Shown here one piece after another: positions 1-10,590 of a stretch of 33,471 nucleotides of DNA (the stretch's first letter is position 1; each line of letters opens with the position of its first letter). The DNA is taken from contig JAHRVR010000169.1 in NCBI GenBank assembly GCA_019090585.1, forward strand, positions 1 to 33,471. Reading direction: 5' to 3'. The notes beneath the pieces are model-generated. The model had not been told where the DNA came from. It was given only the letters and a program-made list of their open reading frames with translations, and searched no databases. Source of the stretch: Sphingomonadaceae bacterium (lineage in GTDB: Bacteria; Pseudomonadota; Alphaproteobacteria; Sphingomonadales; Sphingomonadaceae). The translations under genes were made by a program, and so were the position numbers.

Positions 1-2
1 CC

Positions 3-773
3 GAACCCGGATCGGGATCGGACCTTGCCAGCCTGAAGACCAAAGCCGTCATCGATGGCGATCATCTGGTGGTGAATGGCTCAAAGACCTGGACCACTTA
101 TGGCAATCTGGCCCGCTGGCAGGAATTACTGGTGCGCACAAATCCTGATGAGCCGCGCCACAGGGGGCTGACCTGGGTGATCTGCGACATGCAGGCGCCG
201 GGCCTTGATGTGCGGCCGATCAGGACAATGGCCGGTCTGGAACATTTCGCGCAGTGTTTTTACGATGATGTTCGTATTCCGCTCAAGAACGTGGTGGGTG
301 AGATCAACGGCGGCTGGAAAACCGCGATGACGACGCTGGGATTTGAACGCGGAACCGGCACAGTGGCCCATCAGATAGAGCTTGCCACTCGCGTAGACCG
401 GCTGATCGAGATCTTGCGGTCTCGACCCGGCGGTGCTGACGAGGCCCAGTTCGAGATGATTGCCCAGCTGAAATCGGAGGTCATGGCCCTGCGCTCTTTG
501 ACCGCAGCATCGATCTCACGCGGAATGCACGAAACAGTGCCCGGCGCGGAAGGCAATATCGTGGCGCTCTATTTTGGAGAGCTTACCCGCAGGGTGAACG
601 CGGCCGCTTTTGACCTGCTAGGCCCCGATTCGCTTGAGCGTGCCGGATATGATTATCCCGGCCATTTTCTGGAATGTTTCAAATGGGCCATCGGTGGCGG
701 AACGTCTGAAATCAGGCGCAACACCATTGGTGAACGTGTACTCGGATTGCCGAAAGGACCCAAAGCGCAATGA
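3..773 (+). CDS. acyl-CoA dehydrogenase, 5'-truncated by window edge
   Basis: Open frame runs to the window edge (EPGSGSDLASLKTKAV...). ACAD motifs EPGSGSDLAS and C-terminal IGGGTSEIRRNTIGERVLGLP. Confidence 0.93.
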   Translation, partial: EPGSGSDLASLKTKAVIDGDHLVVNGSKTWTTYGNLARWQELLVRTNPDEPRHRGLTWVICDMQAPGLDVRPIRTMAGLEHFAQCFYDDVRIPLKNVVGEINGGWKTAMTTLGFERGTGTVAHQIELATRVDRLIEILRSRPGGADEAQFEMIAQLKSEVMALRSLTAASISRGMHETVPGAEGNIVALYFGELTRRVNAAAFDLLGPDSLERAGYDYPGHFLECFKWAIGGGTSEIRRNTIGERVLGLPKGPKAQ

Positions 774-1714
774 TTGTCGATCTGATACCCGATGAAGATC
801 AAAGTGCGATCGAAGATGGGATCGTTTCTTTCCTCGCAGATGTCCTGCCGGTTGAACGCTTGCGCAATGACAGCGCCCACGCTGGCGCTGCTGAAGCGGC
901 GGTCTGGAGCCAGTTGTGTGAGCTTGGCCTGTTCGGCCTGGGGCTGACTGAAGAGCAGGGCGGGCTTGGCCTGGGCCTTGGCGAGGAAGCGCTGGTTGCG
1001 CGCGCCTTTGGCCGGCACCTGATCTCACCTTGCGTTCTTGCACAGCTTTGCGCGCCGCATCTTGCGCTGGACGAAGCCACGCGCGATGCGCTTGTTTCCG
1101 GAGAACAGCGGGCGGCTTTTGCGATTGCCGATGGCTATGTTGTCGATGGCGCAGGAGCTCAATGGATCGTCGTCATGGGGCCCGATGGTGCTTCGCTTGA
1201 ATCGCGCAGCAGCCTCACGCTGTCAGAAACCAACGGTGGTCTCGACCACACGTTGTTGTTTGAAAAGCTTGAAGGCGGTGGGGGCAAGCGGGATTCTGCC
1301 TTGCGGATTGAGATTCTTATCGCAGCCTATCTGGTCGGCGTTTCACAGGCCGCGACCGACATGGCGGTCGAATATGCCAAGATTCGCGAACAGTTCGGTC
1401 AGGCGATTGGCGCGTTTCAGGCGATCAAGCACATCTGCGCGGATATGGCGACGCGCGCCGCCGCCGCGGATGCGCAAATGCTCTATGCCGCCACGGTGTT
1501 TGGCCATGGAGAGGATGATGCCGGTGAAGCGGCTGCGGCCCGGTTGCTGGCACGCGATGCGGGGCTCCAGAACAGCAAGGCCAATATCCAGACGCACGGC
1601 GGCATGGGTTTTACAGATGAGTGCGATGCCCACTTGTTCCTGAAGCGCGCCATGGTCATGGACATGCTCGGCACCAATGCCAAAACCCGGCGAGACGCGC
1701 TGACGGCTGGCTGA
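770..1714 (+). CDS. short acyl-CoA dehydrogenase-like subunit (314 aa), probable partner of the upstream ACAD
   Basis: ATGA overlap with preceding CDS; ACAD C-terminal elements (YAKIREQFGQAIGAFQAIKHICADMA, IQTHGGMGFTDECDAHLFLKRA). Confidence 0.88.
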   Translation: MIVDLIPDEDQSAIEDGIVSFLADVLPVERLRNDSAHAGAAEAAVWSQLCELGLFGLGLTEEQGGLGLGLGEEALVARAFGRHLISPCVLAQLCAPHLALDEATRDALVSGEQRAAFAIADGYVVDGAGAQWIVVMGPDGASLESRSSLTLSETNGGLDHTLLFEKLEGGGGKRDSALRIEILIAAYLVGVSQAATDMAVEYAKIREQFGQAIGAFQAIKHICADMATRAAAADAQMLYAATVFGHGEDDAGEAAAARLLARDAGLQNSKANIQTHGGMGFTDECDAHLFLKRAMVMDMLGTNAKTRRDALTAG

Positions 1715-1731
1715 GGCCAGTCTGCTCGAAT

Positions 1732-3375
1732 TCAGTTGCGAGCCGAGACCAGTCCGCGTCCAATCACATGGGCCTGAATTTCGGCTGCCCCTTCGAAAAT
1801 GTTCAGGATGCGCGCATCGCAAAGCACGCGGCTGGCCTGATATTCCAGCGCATAGCCATTGCCGCCGTGAATCTGCACGTTGTTGTCGGCATTTGACCAT
1901 GCAACGCGCGCGCCGATCAGTTTGGCCATGCCTGCCTCGATGTCGCAGCGCTTGCCGCTGTCCTTGTGCCGCGCTGCTGAGTACGTCAGCTCGCGGGCCA
2001 TGACCAGTTCGGTCACCATCAGTGCCAGTTTGTCGGCAACGCGCGGGAAGTTGATCAGCGGCTTGCCGAACTGTTTGCGATCTAGCGCATAGCGCAGCGC
2101 AAGATCGTAGGCGTTCCAGCCCACGCCGATCGCGCGCGCGGCGGTCTGGATCCGTGCCCCTTCAAAAGTCTGCATAAGCTGCACGAAGCCTTTGCCTTGT
2201 ACGCCGCCCAGCAACCCATCCTCGGCCACTGCAAAGCCATCAAAAGACAGCGCGTATTCCTTCATGCCGCGATAGCCGAGCACTTCGATCTCGCTGCCGT
2301 CGATGCCCTGGTCGGGGAAGGGGACCTCCTCGGTGCCGCGCGTCTTGGAGGCCAGCAACATTGATAGCCCGCGATGGCCCGGCGTGTCGGGATCGGTGCG
2401 GCACAGCACTGTCATCAGGTCTGTGCGGCCGGCATGGGTGATCCAGTTCTTGGCGCCCATGATCGTCCATGCCCCGTCTTCGCCCTTGATGGCCCGGGTG
2501 CGGACCGAGGCGAGGTCTGAGCCAACGTCAGGCTCTGTAAAGACCGCGGTTGGCAATACCGAGCCATTGGCAAGGGCAGGAAGCCAGTTGCGCTTCTGCT
2601 CTTCGGTTCCATTCTCGCCGATCAGCTCACCTGCAATCTCAGAACGCGTGCCGAGCGAACCGGCGCAAATCCATCCACGTGAAAGCTCTTCGGAAACGAG
2701 CACCATGGCCAGTTTCCCCATGCCCAGGCCGCCATACTCTTCCTTGATGCATACGCCAAAGACGCCCAGATCGGCCATTTCATCGACCACCGAATTGGGG
2801 ATCAGTTCGTCAGCGAGGTGCCATTCATGGGCCTTGGGCGCGATGCGGTTTGCCGCGAAGCTGCGGAACTGGTCCCGGATCATGTCCAGCGTTTCGTCAT
2901 CAAGCGATTCGTCGGGAAGCGCGCCGTCAGCCAGCATTTTCGCCAGACTGGCCCGCGTTTCGGCAATATTGCCCTCGCGCAGGAATGTGGCGACCGCATC
3001 GTTTGCGCCAAGGGTGGTTGCGGCATCTTCGAGTCCAAGCTCCATGGGCCGGACAAGTTCGCTCTGGCTCATTGGAACGCCGCCCAGCAATTGGGCCAGG
3101 TATTCGCCAAAGCCGATGCGCAGGACCAGTTCCTCCACGTCACCAAAGCGGCCATTCTCGCCGGCTCGCACAGCCCACTGCGCCGTGGCTGACAAAGCTT
3201 CTGCTGTCGTCGCGATCCAGGCGAAGCCGTGGACAAGGCGCTGTTCCTTGTCGGCCAGCTCGGCCTTGACCTTGCCTTCTGGCGCAATCGCACCGGCAAC
3301 GCGCTGGCGTGCGCTTTCGGCAAAGGCGCGGGCAGCTTGTGCGGCTTGGGCGGAAAGGGCGGTCCAGTCGGTCAT
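1732..3375 (-). CDS. acyl-CoA dehydrogenase with long N-terminal extension, methylsuccinyl-CoA dehydrogenase (Mcd)-like
   Basis: About 547 aa from [11 protein letters not shown]-terminal block [27 protein letters not shown] resembles the Mcd extension; ACAD core [44 protein letters not shown]. Confidence 0.85.
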   Translation of the reverse strand: MTDWTALSAQAAQAARAFAESARQRVAGAIAPEGKVKAELADKEQRLVHGFAWIATTAEALSATAQWAVRAGENGRFGDVEELVLRIGFGEYLAQLLGGVPMSQSELVRPMELGLEDAATTLGANDAVATFLREGNIAETRASLAKMLADGALPDESLDDETLDMIRDQFRSFAANRIAPKAHEWHLADELIPNSVVDEMADLGVFGVCIKEEYGGLGMGKLAMVLVSEELSRGWICAGSLGTRSEIAGELIGENGTEEQKRNWLPALANGSVLPTAVFTEPDVGSDLASVRTRAIKGEDGAWTIMGAKNWITHAGRTDLMTVLCRTDPDTPGHRGLSMLLASKTRGTEEVPFPDQGIDGSEIEVLGYRGMKEYALSFDGFAVAEDGLLGGVQGKGFVQLMQTFEGARIQTAARAIGVGWNAYDLALRYALDRKQFGKPLINFPRVADKLALMVTELVMARELTYSAARHKDSGKRCDIEAGMAKLIGARVAWSNADNNVQIHGGNGYALEYQASRVLCDARILNIFEGAAEIQAHVIGRGLVSARN

Positions 3376-3415
3376 TCTCAATTCACTTTCGTAGGGGCCA
3401 CAGCGGTGCGGTGGT

Positions 3416-4618
3416 TCAGGCGACAAGCCCATCGTCATGGAGCCGAGCGATTTCGCCGCTGTCCATGTTCAGTAGGTCTGAAAGCACTTCGTCTGTATGC
3501 TGGCCAATAGAGGGGCTGGGCGCGGCTGGTGCGCGCTCGTCCCCGGGGATGCGCGCGGCTGCACCCGGCGTGGGATAGGATGCGCCGCCTGCGTGGGTCA
3601 CGTCGCTGAAGATCGGGTTTTCGGCAAACATGCGCGGTTCTGTTTCCAGCGCTTCATGCAGGCTGCGGTAGACCGACCAAGTGCAGCCCGCCCCGTCAAA
3701 CATGGGGCCGAGCTTGTCCAAGGCGAAGCTTGCGATGGCTTTTTCGAAAATCGGGTCGACTCTGTCACGGTGGGTAAATCGCGCGCCTTCGTCTTTGGCG
3801 AGCGAAGTCCCGATCTGGCTTTCCAACGCGGCCAATTCATCCCCGATGCCAAGTGCGCTGACAAGGCCGTTCCATTGCTTGGGCGTAATCGCGACGAGCA
3901 TGACCCGCGCACCGTCCGCGCTCACGAAATCGCGCCCGAAAGCGCCGAACAGATTATTGCCGCTGCGCGGGCGGTCAGCCCCGGATTGGAGCACTTCGGC
4001 CAGGTTGCCCAGATTGCCCATCGTTGCAGAGGCAAGGTCTGACAATGAACACTGGACTTCGCGTCCCTTGCCAGAGGCATTTCGCTCCCGCTCCGCCGCG
4101 AGCAAGGCGAAAGCGCCATAGCCACCGGCCAGCAGGTCCCATGCGGGAAGCACGTGGTTTACCGGGCGCGGATCATCGGGATGGCCGGTCATCATCGGCA
4201 CGCCGACACTGGCATTGATCGTGTAATCAACCGCTGGGCTGCCGTCTGCCCAGCCCATGACGCGCAGGCAAATCAGGTCTTCTCGCAATGCACAGAGCGC
4301 ATCGTAGGAGAGGAAGCTGCGCACCGGGAAATTGGTAACGAACAGTCCGTCGCCTGATGTCGCAAGCCGCTGTGCCAGCTCGCGGCCTTCGGGACGGCGC
4401 AGATCAAGCGCGATGGAGCGTTTTCCCTTGTTCAGCCCTTCCCAATAGAGGCTCTGGCCTTGCTTGCCGATCGGCCAGCGCCTGGCGTCCGGCCCGCCGC
4501 CGATGGCATCGAAGCGGATGACGTTCGCGCCCATTTGCGAAAGGTATAGGCCGCAGGACGGGCCAGCGATAAACGCCGCCCCTTCGACCACGGTCATGCC
4601 GTTCAGCAGGTTGTACAT
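3416..4618 (-). CDS. CaiB/BaiF (family III) CoA-transferase
   Basis: 400 aa; [34 protein letters not shown] start, [18 protein letters not shown] with conserved Asp, [10 protein letters not shown]. Confidence 0.9.
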   Translation of the reverse strand: MYNLLNGMTVVEGAAFIAGPSCGLYLSQMGANVIRFDAIGGGPDARRWPIGKQGQSLYWEGLNKGKRSIALDLRRPEGRELAQRLATSGDGLFVTNFPVRSFLSYDALCALREDLICLRVMGWADGSPAVDYTINASVGVPMMTGHPDDPRPVNHVLPAWDLLAGGYGAFALLAAERERNASGKGREVQCSLSDLASATMGNLGNLAEVLQSGADRPRSGNNLFGAFGRDFVSADGARVMLVAITPKQWNGLVSALGIGDELAALESQIGTSLAKDEGARFTHRDRVDPIFEKAIASFALDKLGPMFDGAGCTWSVYRSLHEALETEPRMFAENPIFSDVTHAGGASYPTPGAAARIPGDERAPAAPSPSIGQHTDEVLSDLLNMDSGEIARLHDDGLVA

Positions 4619-6091
4619 TCAGTCAGCCTCGTAAACCGACAGGCCAAGCATGGCACGCCGCCGCAGCCAAAGAGCGGGGCGATAACGGTCCGATCCGGTG
4701 ATCGCGTGCAGCTGGCGCATGATGGTATGGACTTTGTCCAGCCCCAGCCAATCGGCGATTTCCATCGGGCCTTTCGGGTAATTCTGGGCCAGTTTCATGG
4801 CCAGATCGATGTCTTCCGGGCTGCCGACGCCGATTTGCGCCAGTTCGCAGCCAAGGTTGGAGACCATACCCAGAACGCGTTGCAGGACGAAGCCGGGCGA
4901 ATCCTTGATGACTTCGACTTTGAAGCCCTTGGAGCGCAGCCAGTCTGCCACTTGCGGGGCCAGTGCGCCGCCGCCCAGTGCGGACATGACGGTAAGGTGC
5001 ATGTTGCCGCGCGCGGTGCAGTCCACGCCGACAGTCTTTTTCGGGTCGAGGCCAAGGCGGGCGCAAGCAGTGGCGCAATCTTCGCCAATGGGCGCGATCA
5101 GCGTGACGTCATCGCCCTCGGTCCAGCCCACGTCCTTTGCCAGAGCATCGAGATCAGCCGAGGCCTCGCCAATCTTTGGGCTGAAGCTGGGCGGATTGGC
5201 GGATGCTTCGGGCGATGGCGCAAAATTCACGCCGTCCGAATAATCGAAAAAGCCGCTGCCGGTCTTGCGGCCATGACTGCCAGAATTGAACATCAGCGCG
5301 TGCAGTGTGGTTGTTTTCAGGCGCGCGTCGTGTTGATAGCCTTCGTAGATATACGTCGAGGCGGGATAATTCACGTCGATCCCGGTCAGGTCCATCAATT
5401 CGAACGGACCCATGCGGAAATTCATGGCATCGCGCATCACACGGTCCACCACGGCTGGTTCAGTCACGCCTTCCTGAACGATCTGGAGGCCTTCCTGCGA
5501 CAGTGCGCGGCCTTGCAGATTGACGAGGAATCCGGGGCCGTCCTTCACCCGAACCGGGACTTTGCCGATCACTTTTGACAGGGCGATGGCGCGCTCGGCG
5601 ATGGCGTTGCTGGTGTTGGGCGCAGCCACAACCTCAACGAGTTTCATCAAGGGCACCGGGTTGAAGAAGTGGAGCCCGCAGATGCGGTCTTTTGACTGGC
5701 AGCCAGCCGCGATCTCGGCGACGGAAAGCGAAGAAGTGTTGCTGGCAAGGATCGCGTCAGAAGCGACGATTCCTTCAAGCTCTGCAAACAGCTTCTGCTT
5801 GGGCTCCAGCCGTTCGATAATTGCTTCGATGACCGCTTCGCAGGGTGCAAAATCGGACACTGCATCGGCGAGCTTGAGGCGCTGTTTTGCACCTTCGGTG
5901 GCGCCTGCTTCCAGCTTGCCCTTGCCTTCCAGCTTTTCGATGAAGCCGAAAATCGTTGCGGCTGATTTTTCCAGCGCCTCACGGTTGAGGTCATAGAGCA
6001 CGACATTGAGCCCGGCCTGAAGGCCGATCTGCGCAATACCTTGTCCCATCGGTCCGGCGCCGACAACGCCCATTGTCTTGACATCACTCAT
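4619..6091 (-). CDS. 3-hydroxyacyl-CoA dehydrogenase (NAD-binding plus duplicated C-terminal domains)
   Basis: MSDVKTMGVVGAGPMGQGIAQIGLQAGLNVVLYD Rossmann motif; LHFFNPVPLMKLVEVV; RVKDGPGFLVN. Stop abuts the CaiB start codon. Confidence 0.93.
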   Translation of the reverse strand: MSDVKTMGVVGAGPMGQGIAQIGLQAGLNVVLYDLNREALEKSAATIFGFIEKLEGKGKLEAGATEGAKQRLKLADAVSDFAPCEAVIEAIIERLEPKQKLFAELEGIVASDAILASNTSSLSVAEIAAGCQSKDRICGLHFFNPVPLMKLVEVVAAPNTSNAIAERAIALSKVIGKVPVRVKDGPGFLVNLQGRALSQEGLQIVQEGVTEPAVVDRVMRDAMNFRMGPFELMDLTGIDVNYPASTYIYEGYQHDARLKTTTLHALMFNSGSHGRKTGSGFFDYSDGVNFAPSPEASANPPSFSPKIGEASADLDALAKDVGWTEGDDVTLIAPIGEDCATACARLGLDPKKTVGVDCTARGNMHLTVMSALGGGALAPQVADWLRSKGFKVEVIKDSPGFVLQRVLGMVSNLGCELAQIGVGSPEDIDLAMKLAQNYPKGPMEIADWLGLDKVHTIMRQLHAITGSDRYRPALWLRRRAMLGLSVYEAD

Positions 6092-6121
6092 ATTCAACAA
6101 GCCTCGTTCTTTTTGTCTCGA

Positions 6122-7273
6122 TCAGACTTTCAAGCCGGCTTCACGCAGCAATGCCTTGGCAATGATGGTTTGCTGAATCTGGCTGGTGCCTTCGTAGATG
6201 CGCATCAGGCGCACGTCGCGGTAGAAGCGTTCAACCTTGTATTCGGCCATATACCCGGCGCCGCCATGGATCTGCACTGCACGGTCGGCAACCCGGCCAA
6301 GTGCTTCGCTGGCAAAATACTTGGTGCAGGCGACATCGGCAGAGACCTTCTCGCCCGCATCGAAGCGCCGGGCGACATCCTGCGTCATCAGCCATGCGGC
6401 GTAAGCATCCGTGCGGCTGTCGGCGATCATGCCCTGCACAAGCTGGAACGCGCCGATGGCCTGGCCGAACTGTTTGCGCTCTACAGCGTAATTGACGCTT
6501 TCCTGCACCAGCCGCTCACACATGCCGCTGGACAATGCGGACAAGTGAATGCGTCCGCGATCAAGCACTTTCATGGCTGTCTTGAAGCCGCGCTCAGGCA
6601 CGCCGCCGATGATGTTTGCGGCTGGGACCATCACGTCGTCGAAGATGACGTCGCAAGTCACTGTGCCCTTCTGGCCCATCTTCTTGTCGAGCTTGCCAAA
6701 GCTGATACCCGGCGTGTCGGCAGGAACGATGAACGCCGTGACGCCGGCTCCGCCCTTCACATCTGGCTGGGTGCGCGCCATGAGCGTGAACATCCCTGCG
6801 CGCGGCGCATTGGTGATGTAACGCTTGGTCCCATTCACGCGGTAGACGTCCCCTTCGAGGATCGCTGCGGTTTTGACTGAGCCTGCATCCGATCCTGCGT
6901 CTGGCTCGGTCAGCGCAAAACTGGCGAACATGCCTTCGGCGAGCTTGGGCAGCCATTCCTGTTTCTGCTCTTCAGTGCCGTCCATGACGATGCCCTGACT
7001 GCCGATCCCGACTGTGGTGCCGATGACCGAGCGATAAGCAAAGCTGGTGCGGCCAAGCTCGAAGATAACCTGAATTTCCTCCTCGGAAGTCAGGCCCAGT
7101 CCGTCATATTCCTCAGGCACGGTCAGGCCGAACAGACCCAGATCGCGCATCTCGTCGATGATTTCCTGCGGAACAGCGTCATCTTCCTCAACGCGGTCTT
7201 CATTGGGGATGAGGCGCTCGTCGACGAAGCGACGAACGGTCTCGCGCAGCATTGCGAAAGTTTCCTGGTCCAA
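6122..7273 (-). CDS. acyl-CoA dehydrogenase
   Basis: 383 aa; FALTEPDAGSDAGS, VERKQFGQAIGAFQLVQGMIAD, IHGGAGYMAEYKVERFYRDVRLMRIYEGTSQIQ (catalytic Glu present). Confidence 0.95.
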   Translation of the reverse strand: MDQETFAMLRETVRRFVDERLIPNEDRVEEDDAVPQEIIDEMRDLGLFGLTVPEEYDGLGLTSEEEIQVIFELGRTSFAYRSVIGTTVGIGSQGIVMDGTEEQKQEWLPKLAEGMFASFALTEPDAGSDAGSVKTAAILEGDVYRVNGTKRYITNAPRAGMFTLMARTQPDVKGGAGVTAFIVPADTPGISFGKLDKKMGQKGTVTCDVIFDDVMVPAANIIGGVPERGFKTAMKVLDRGRIHLSALSSGMCERLVQESVNYAVERKQFGQAIGAFQLVQGMIADSRTDAYAAWLMTQDVARRFDAGEKVSADVACTKYFASEALGRVADRAVQIHGGAGYMAEYKVERFYRDVRLMRIYEGTSQIQQTIIAKALLREAGLKV

Positions 7274-7400
7274 GATGCTCTCCGAATTGGACTCGCTTCA
7301 AGATGCGGTTGAGGCGAGATTTGACGCCGCTCTATTGCGATAATTGCCACTATATGCAAGGGCCAGCGTCGTTCTACGGGCTACGGTGCGGGTGATATGA

Positions 7401-8582
7401 ATGGGTGCGCTTGACGGTATCCGGGTGCTTGATTTTGGACGATATGTAGCGGGGCCATACTGTGCAACGCTGCTTGGCGATTTCGGAGCCGATGTTATTC
7501 GTATCGAGAGGCGCGGCGGGGGTGAAGACCGCTTCCTTGGCCCTGTTGCGGAATCAGGTGATGGGGCAATGTTCCTGCAGCTTGGCCGCAACAAGCGCTC
7601 CATCACTTTTAACCCGCGCGCGGACGGAGCGGCCCAGCTGCGAAGCCGCCTGATCGAAACCGCAGATGTGGTGGTGGTCAACGTCCCGCCCCAGACGCTC
7701 GGGAAAATGGGTCTGGACTATGAAACGCTCACCGCGATCAAGCCGGATATCATCCTTGCCAGCGTCTCATCCTTCGGACCGAAGGGGCCTTGGTCCGATC
7801 GTCCCGGTTTCGACAGTGTGGGTCAGGCCATGTCCGGGGCCCAGTATCTGACGGGCAACGGCGATGTCCCAATTCGCACTCCCATTACCTGGGTCGATCA
7901 CGCGACCGCGGTCTATTCCGCGTTTGGAGTGATGATGGCCCTGTTCGAACGACAACGCACGGGCAAGGGGCAGCAAGTCGATTCCAGCCTGCTCGGCTCT
8001 GCACTGGCCTATAGTTCGACGAGTATAATCGAGGAGGCGATGACTGCAATTGGCCGCAAGGCAATCGGCAATCGCAGCTTCCTGAATGGCCCGACAGACA
8101 CCTTTGCGACCACCGATGGCTGGATTGTGACGCAAGTTGTCGGCAATTCGTTGTTCAAACGCTGGGCCGGATTGATGGAGGAGCCGCACTGGCTGGATGA
8201 CCCACGCTTTGCCAGTGACACATTGCGCGGCGAAAATGGCGAATTGCTGTCGGAGCGCACAGCGCGATGGTGCGAGACCCGCACATCGCAGCAGGCGCTG
8301 GATGAGCTGGCTGCGGCCAATATCCCGGCGGGACCCGTTCTGTCGCCCAAGCAAGCGATGGAGCATGAACAAGTTGCCGGGATGGACTTTGTCGCGCCGA
8401 CTTACGTGCCGCATCTCGGCCGCGATGCACCGCTGACGCGCCCGCCTGTGGACTTGCAGGCGAACCCCGCGACGATCAGAACCCCTCCACCGGCGATCGG
8501 TGAGCACAATGAGCAAGTGCTGGCCGAGCTTGGCTATAGCGCGGAGGAAATCGCAAAAATGGTGTCAGACGGCGTCGTCTAA
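7401..8582 (+). CDS. CaiB/BaiF (family III) CoA-transferase
   Basis: 393 aa; LDGIRVLDFGRYVAGPYCATLLGDFGADVIRIE, TWVDHATAVYSAFGVMMALFERQRTGKGQQVDSSL. Confidence 0.94.
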   Translation: MGALDGIRVLDFGRYVAGPYCATLLGDFGADVIRIERRGGGEDRFLGPVAESGDGAMFLQLGRNKRSITFNPRADGAAQLRSRLIETADVVVVNVPPQTLGKMGLDYETLTAIKPDIILASVSSFGPKGPWSDRPGFDSVGQAMSGAQYLTGNGDVPIRTPITWVDHATAVYSAFGVMMALFERQRTGKGQQVDSSLLGSALAYSSTSIIEEAMTAIGRKAIGNRSFLNGPTDTFATTDGWIVTQVVGNSLFKRWAGLMEEPHWLDDPRFASDTLRGENGELLSERTARWCETRTSQQALDELAAANIPAGPVLSPKQAMEHEQVAGMDFVAPTYVPHLGRDAPLTRPPVDLQANPATIRTPPPAIGEHNEQVLAELGYSAEEIAKMVSDGVV

Positions 8583-8604
8583 GAGTTCGATTCTAAACGG
8601 ACAC

Positions 8605-9456
8605 TCAATCCGCGCCCGGAGGCGGCAAGTCATCGTCTGGCAGGAACATGCCGGCGCGCGGCGGCCGCGAGGGATCGATCCGGTAATGCGCGAAGTCGGT
8701 CACACCCGCCGATGCCAGCAGTGTGTCATCGATGAAGAAATTTCCGGTACATTCGCGGGACGGACGTGTCAGGATTTCATAGGCTGCATCGGCCATGATC
8801 TGCGGCGTGCGGCAATGTTTGAGCTGGTCGGCATCGGCAGCGGCGAACTCAATGGCCGCCGTAGCGATGCCATAGCGGGGCCACAGCGCGTTGAAAGCGA
8901 TCCCGTCCTTGCGGAATTCCTCTGCCATTCCCAGCACTGTCATCGACATCGCATATTTCGACATGGTGTAGGCAACGTGCGGGCCGAACCATTTTGGATC
9001 GAGGTTTAGCGGCGGTGACATGGTCAACACATGCGGGTTGGCGGACTTTTTCAAATGTGGAATCGCAGCCTTGGAAACAAAGAACGTCCCACGGGCATTG
9101 ATGTCGTGCATCAGGTCGTACCGCTTGACTTCGGTTTCTTCGACCGGGGTCTTGCTGATCGCCGACGCGTTGTTGATGAGGATATCCAGCCCGCCGAAAT
9201 GCTCGGCAGCTTGGGCCATGGCGGCCTCGACCGCATCGGTATCGCGGATATCGAGGACAAGCGGCAGCGCTTTGCCGCCGGCCTGTTCAATCTCTTCCGC
9301 GGCCGTGTAAATCGTGCCTGGCAGATGGGCATGGGGCTCGGCCGTCTTGGCAGCAACGATGATATTGGCACCGTCTCGCGCCGCATGTTTGGCAATGGCA
9401 AGGCCAATGCCCCTGCTTGCTCCGCTGATGAATATTGTCCTGCCAGCCAGGCTCAT
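8605..9456 (-). CDS. SDR-family oxidoreductase, HSDL2-like
   Basis: 283 aa; FISGASRGIGLAIAKHAARDGANI, INNASAI, AYTMSKYAMS (YxxxK). Confidence 0.92.
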   Translation of the reverse strand: MSLAGRTIFISGASRGIGLAIAKHAARDGANIIVAAKTAEPHAHLPGTIYTAAEEIEQAGGKALPLVLDIRDTDAVEAAMAQAAEHFGGLDILINNASAISKTPVEETEVKRYDLMHDINARGTFFVSKAAIPHLKKSANPHVLTMSPPLNLDPKWFGPHVAYTMSKYAMSMTVLGMAEEFRKDGIAFNALWPRYGIATAAIEFAAADADQLKHCRTPQIMADAAYEILTRPSRECTGNFFIDDTLLASAGVTDFAHYRIDPSRPPRAGMFLPDDDLPPPGAD

Positions 9457-9607
9457 TTCTTGCTCCCTATGATTGCGCCGCCATCGCAGGGTGACATGAG
9501 GTTTGCAATATAAAGGATACTCAATAAGGTGCGGCGGTGTATTGGGATGATCCGGGAGGAGAGGAGCGCGGGATAGGCTCTGACCATAGAGGCTTTAGTA
9601 TTTTTGG

Positions 9608-9625
9608 ATTGTGCACCTGCACAAT
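9608..9625. promoter_or_regulatory. candidate operator: perfect 8-bp dyad ATTGTGCA-CC-TGCACAAT
   Basis: Both arms are exact reverse complements; lies in the divergent gap between the SDR and the GntR-type regulator. Confidence 0.6.
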
Positions 9626-9792
9626 GGACGGGGCTTTCAGAACTTGTCCATAGCTGGTTTCGTGACTTCAAGGTCCTCCTGCGATGCAAATTGAACGATA
9701 CAGTTAGAGGGCGCGTTGATTTCTGGCAGTGCCATCGAACAGGAATGGCGGCTATCGGTGATGGGGAAGCGTAGCATGATAGAGGACGATCA

Positions 9793-10557
9793 ATGAACGA
9801 TGTCGGCCCTTCCGCCCGGAGCATCTCTGTCGTCGATCGCGCGGCCGATGCTCTGAGAAATCTTTCACTGGCCAGCCAGGATGGCGAATTTCTGGGGTCT
9901 GAAGACGAGATGATCGAGCGGCTCAATGTCAGCCGTGCAACCTTGCGTCAGGCTGCATCGCGTGTTGCGCAGGAGAATCTTGTCACGGTTCGCAGAGGCG
10001 TTGGTGGAGGCTATTTCGCCGGACGCCCCAGCAGTATGAGCGTATCGCGGATGGCCGCGCTATACTTGCGGTCCTACAACGCCGATTTCACCGAGATTGT
10101 CCACGCGATCGGGCCTTTGCGCGCCGAACTGGCGGCGCTCGCATCGCGCAATCGTGATGCGGATATGTTGCAACGACTCGAGGAACTGGCAGTCCGTGAC
10201 GAGACAGCCCCGCTTGAAATGAAGCATGGGTATCGCGCGTTCCTGAAGGGCGATCGGGAGCTGGTGCAACTGATCGGCGAAATGGCCGGAAATTCCGTGC
10301 TTAACTTGCTGATGGCGATCCTGCAGGACTTTGCCGCACAGGCGTCGCGCAGCGAAGACGTCTGGATTGACAGGCCGGAACGCGTGCAGGCCTATCGCAA
10401 GATGCGCGCGAGACTGGCGCGCGCTATTGCCGATGGGGACGAGGAACTGAGCGAGCTTGCCAGCCGGCGCTGTACCGACCTTGTGGCCGATTGGTTTGCA
10501 GAGGATTTCAAGGGACGAACGTTCGATGATCATTCGGTGGGCGAAGGACGGATATAG
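9793..10557 (+). CDS. GntR-family transcriptional regulator (FadR/FCD type)
   Basis: wHTH-like LGSEDEMIERLNVSRATLRQAASRVAQENLVTVRRGVGGGYFAGRP followed by a helical C-terminal domain. Confidence 0.85.
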   Translation: MNDVGPSARSISVVDRAADALRNLSLASQDGEFLGSEDEMIERLNVSRATLRQAASRVAQENLVTVRRGVGGGYFAGRPSSMSVSRMAALYLRSYNADFTEIVHAIGPLRAELAALASRNRDADMLQRLEELAVRDETAPLEMKHGYRAFLKGDRELVQLIGEMAGNSVLNLLMAILQDFAAQASRSEDVWIDRPERVQAYRKMRARLARAIADGDEELSELASRRCTDLVADWFAEDFKGRTFDDHSVGEGRI

Positions 10558-10590
10558 TTCGAGAGACCTGCCACCGGGTGCAAATTGCCA

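Noticed and set aside
2303-3394. 363-aa plus-strand ORF
   Set aside because: Antisense to the Mcd-like ACAD; Ser/Arg/Pro/Ala-rich low-complexity translation typical of a shadow frame.
4706-5578. 290-aa plus-strand ORF
   Set aside because: Antisense to 3-hydroxyacyl-CoA dehydrogenase; no domain signal.
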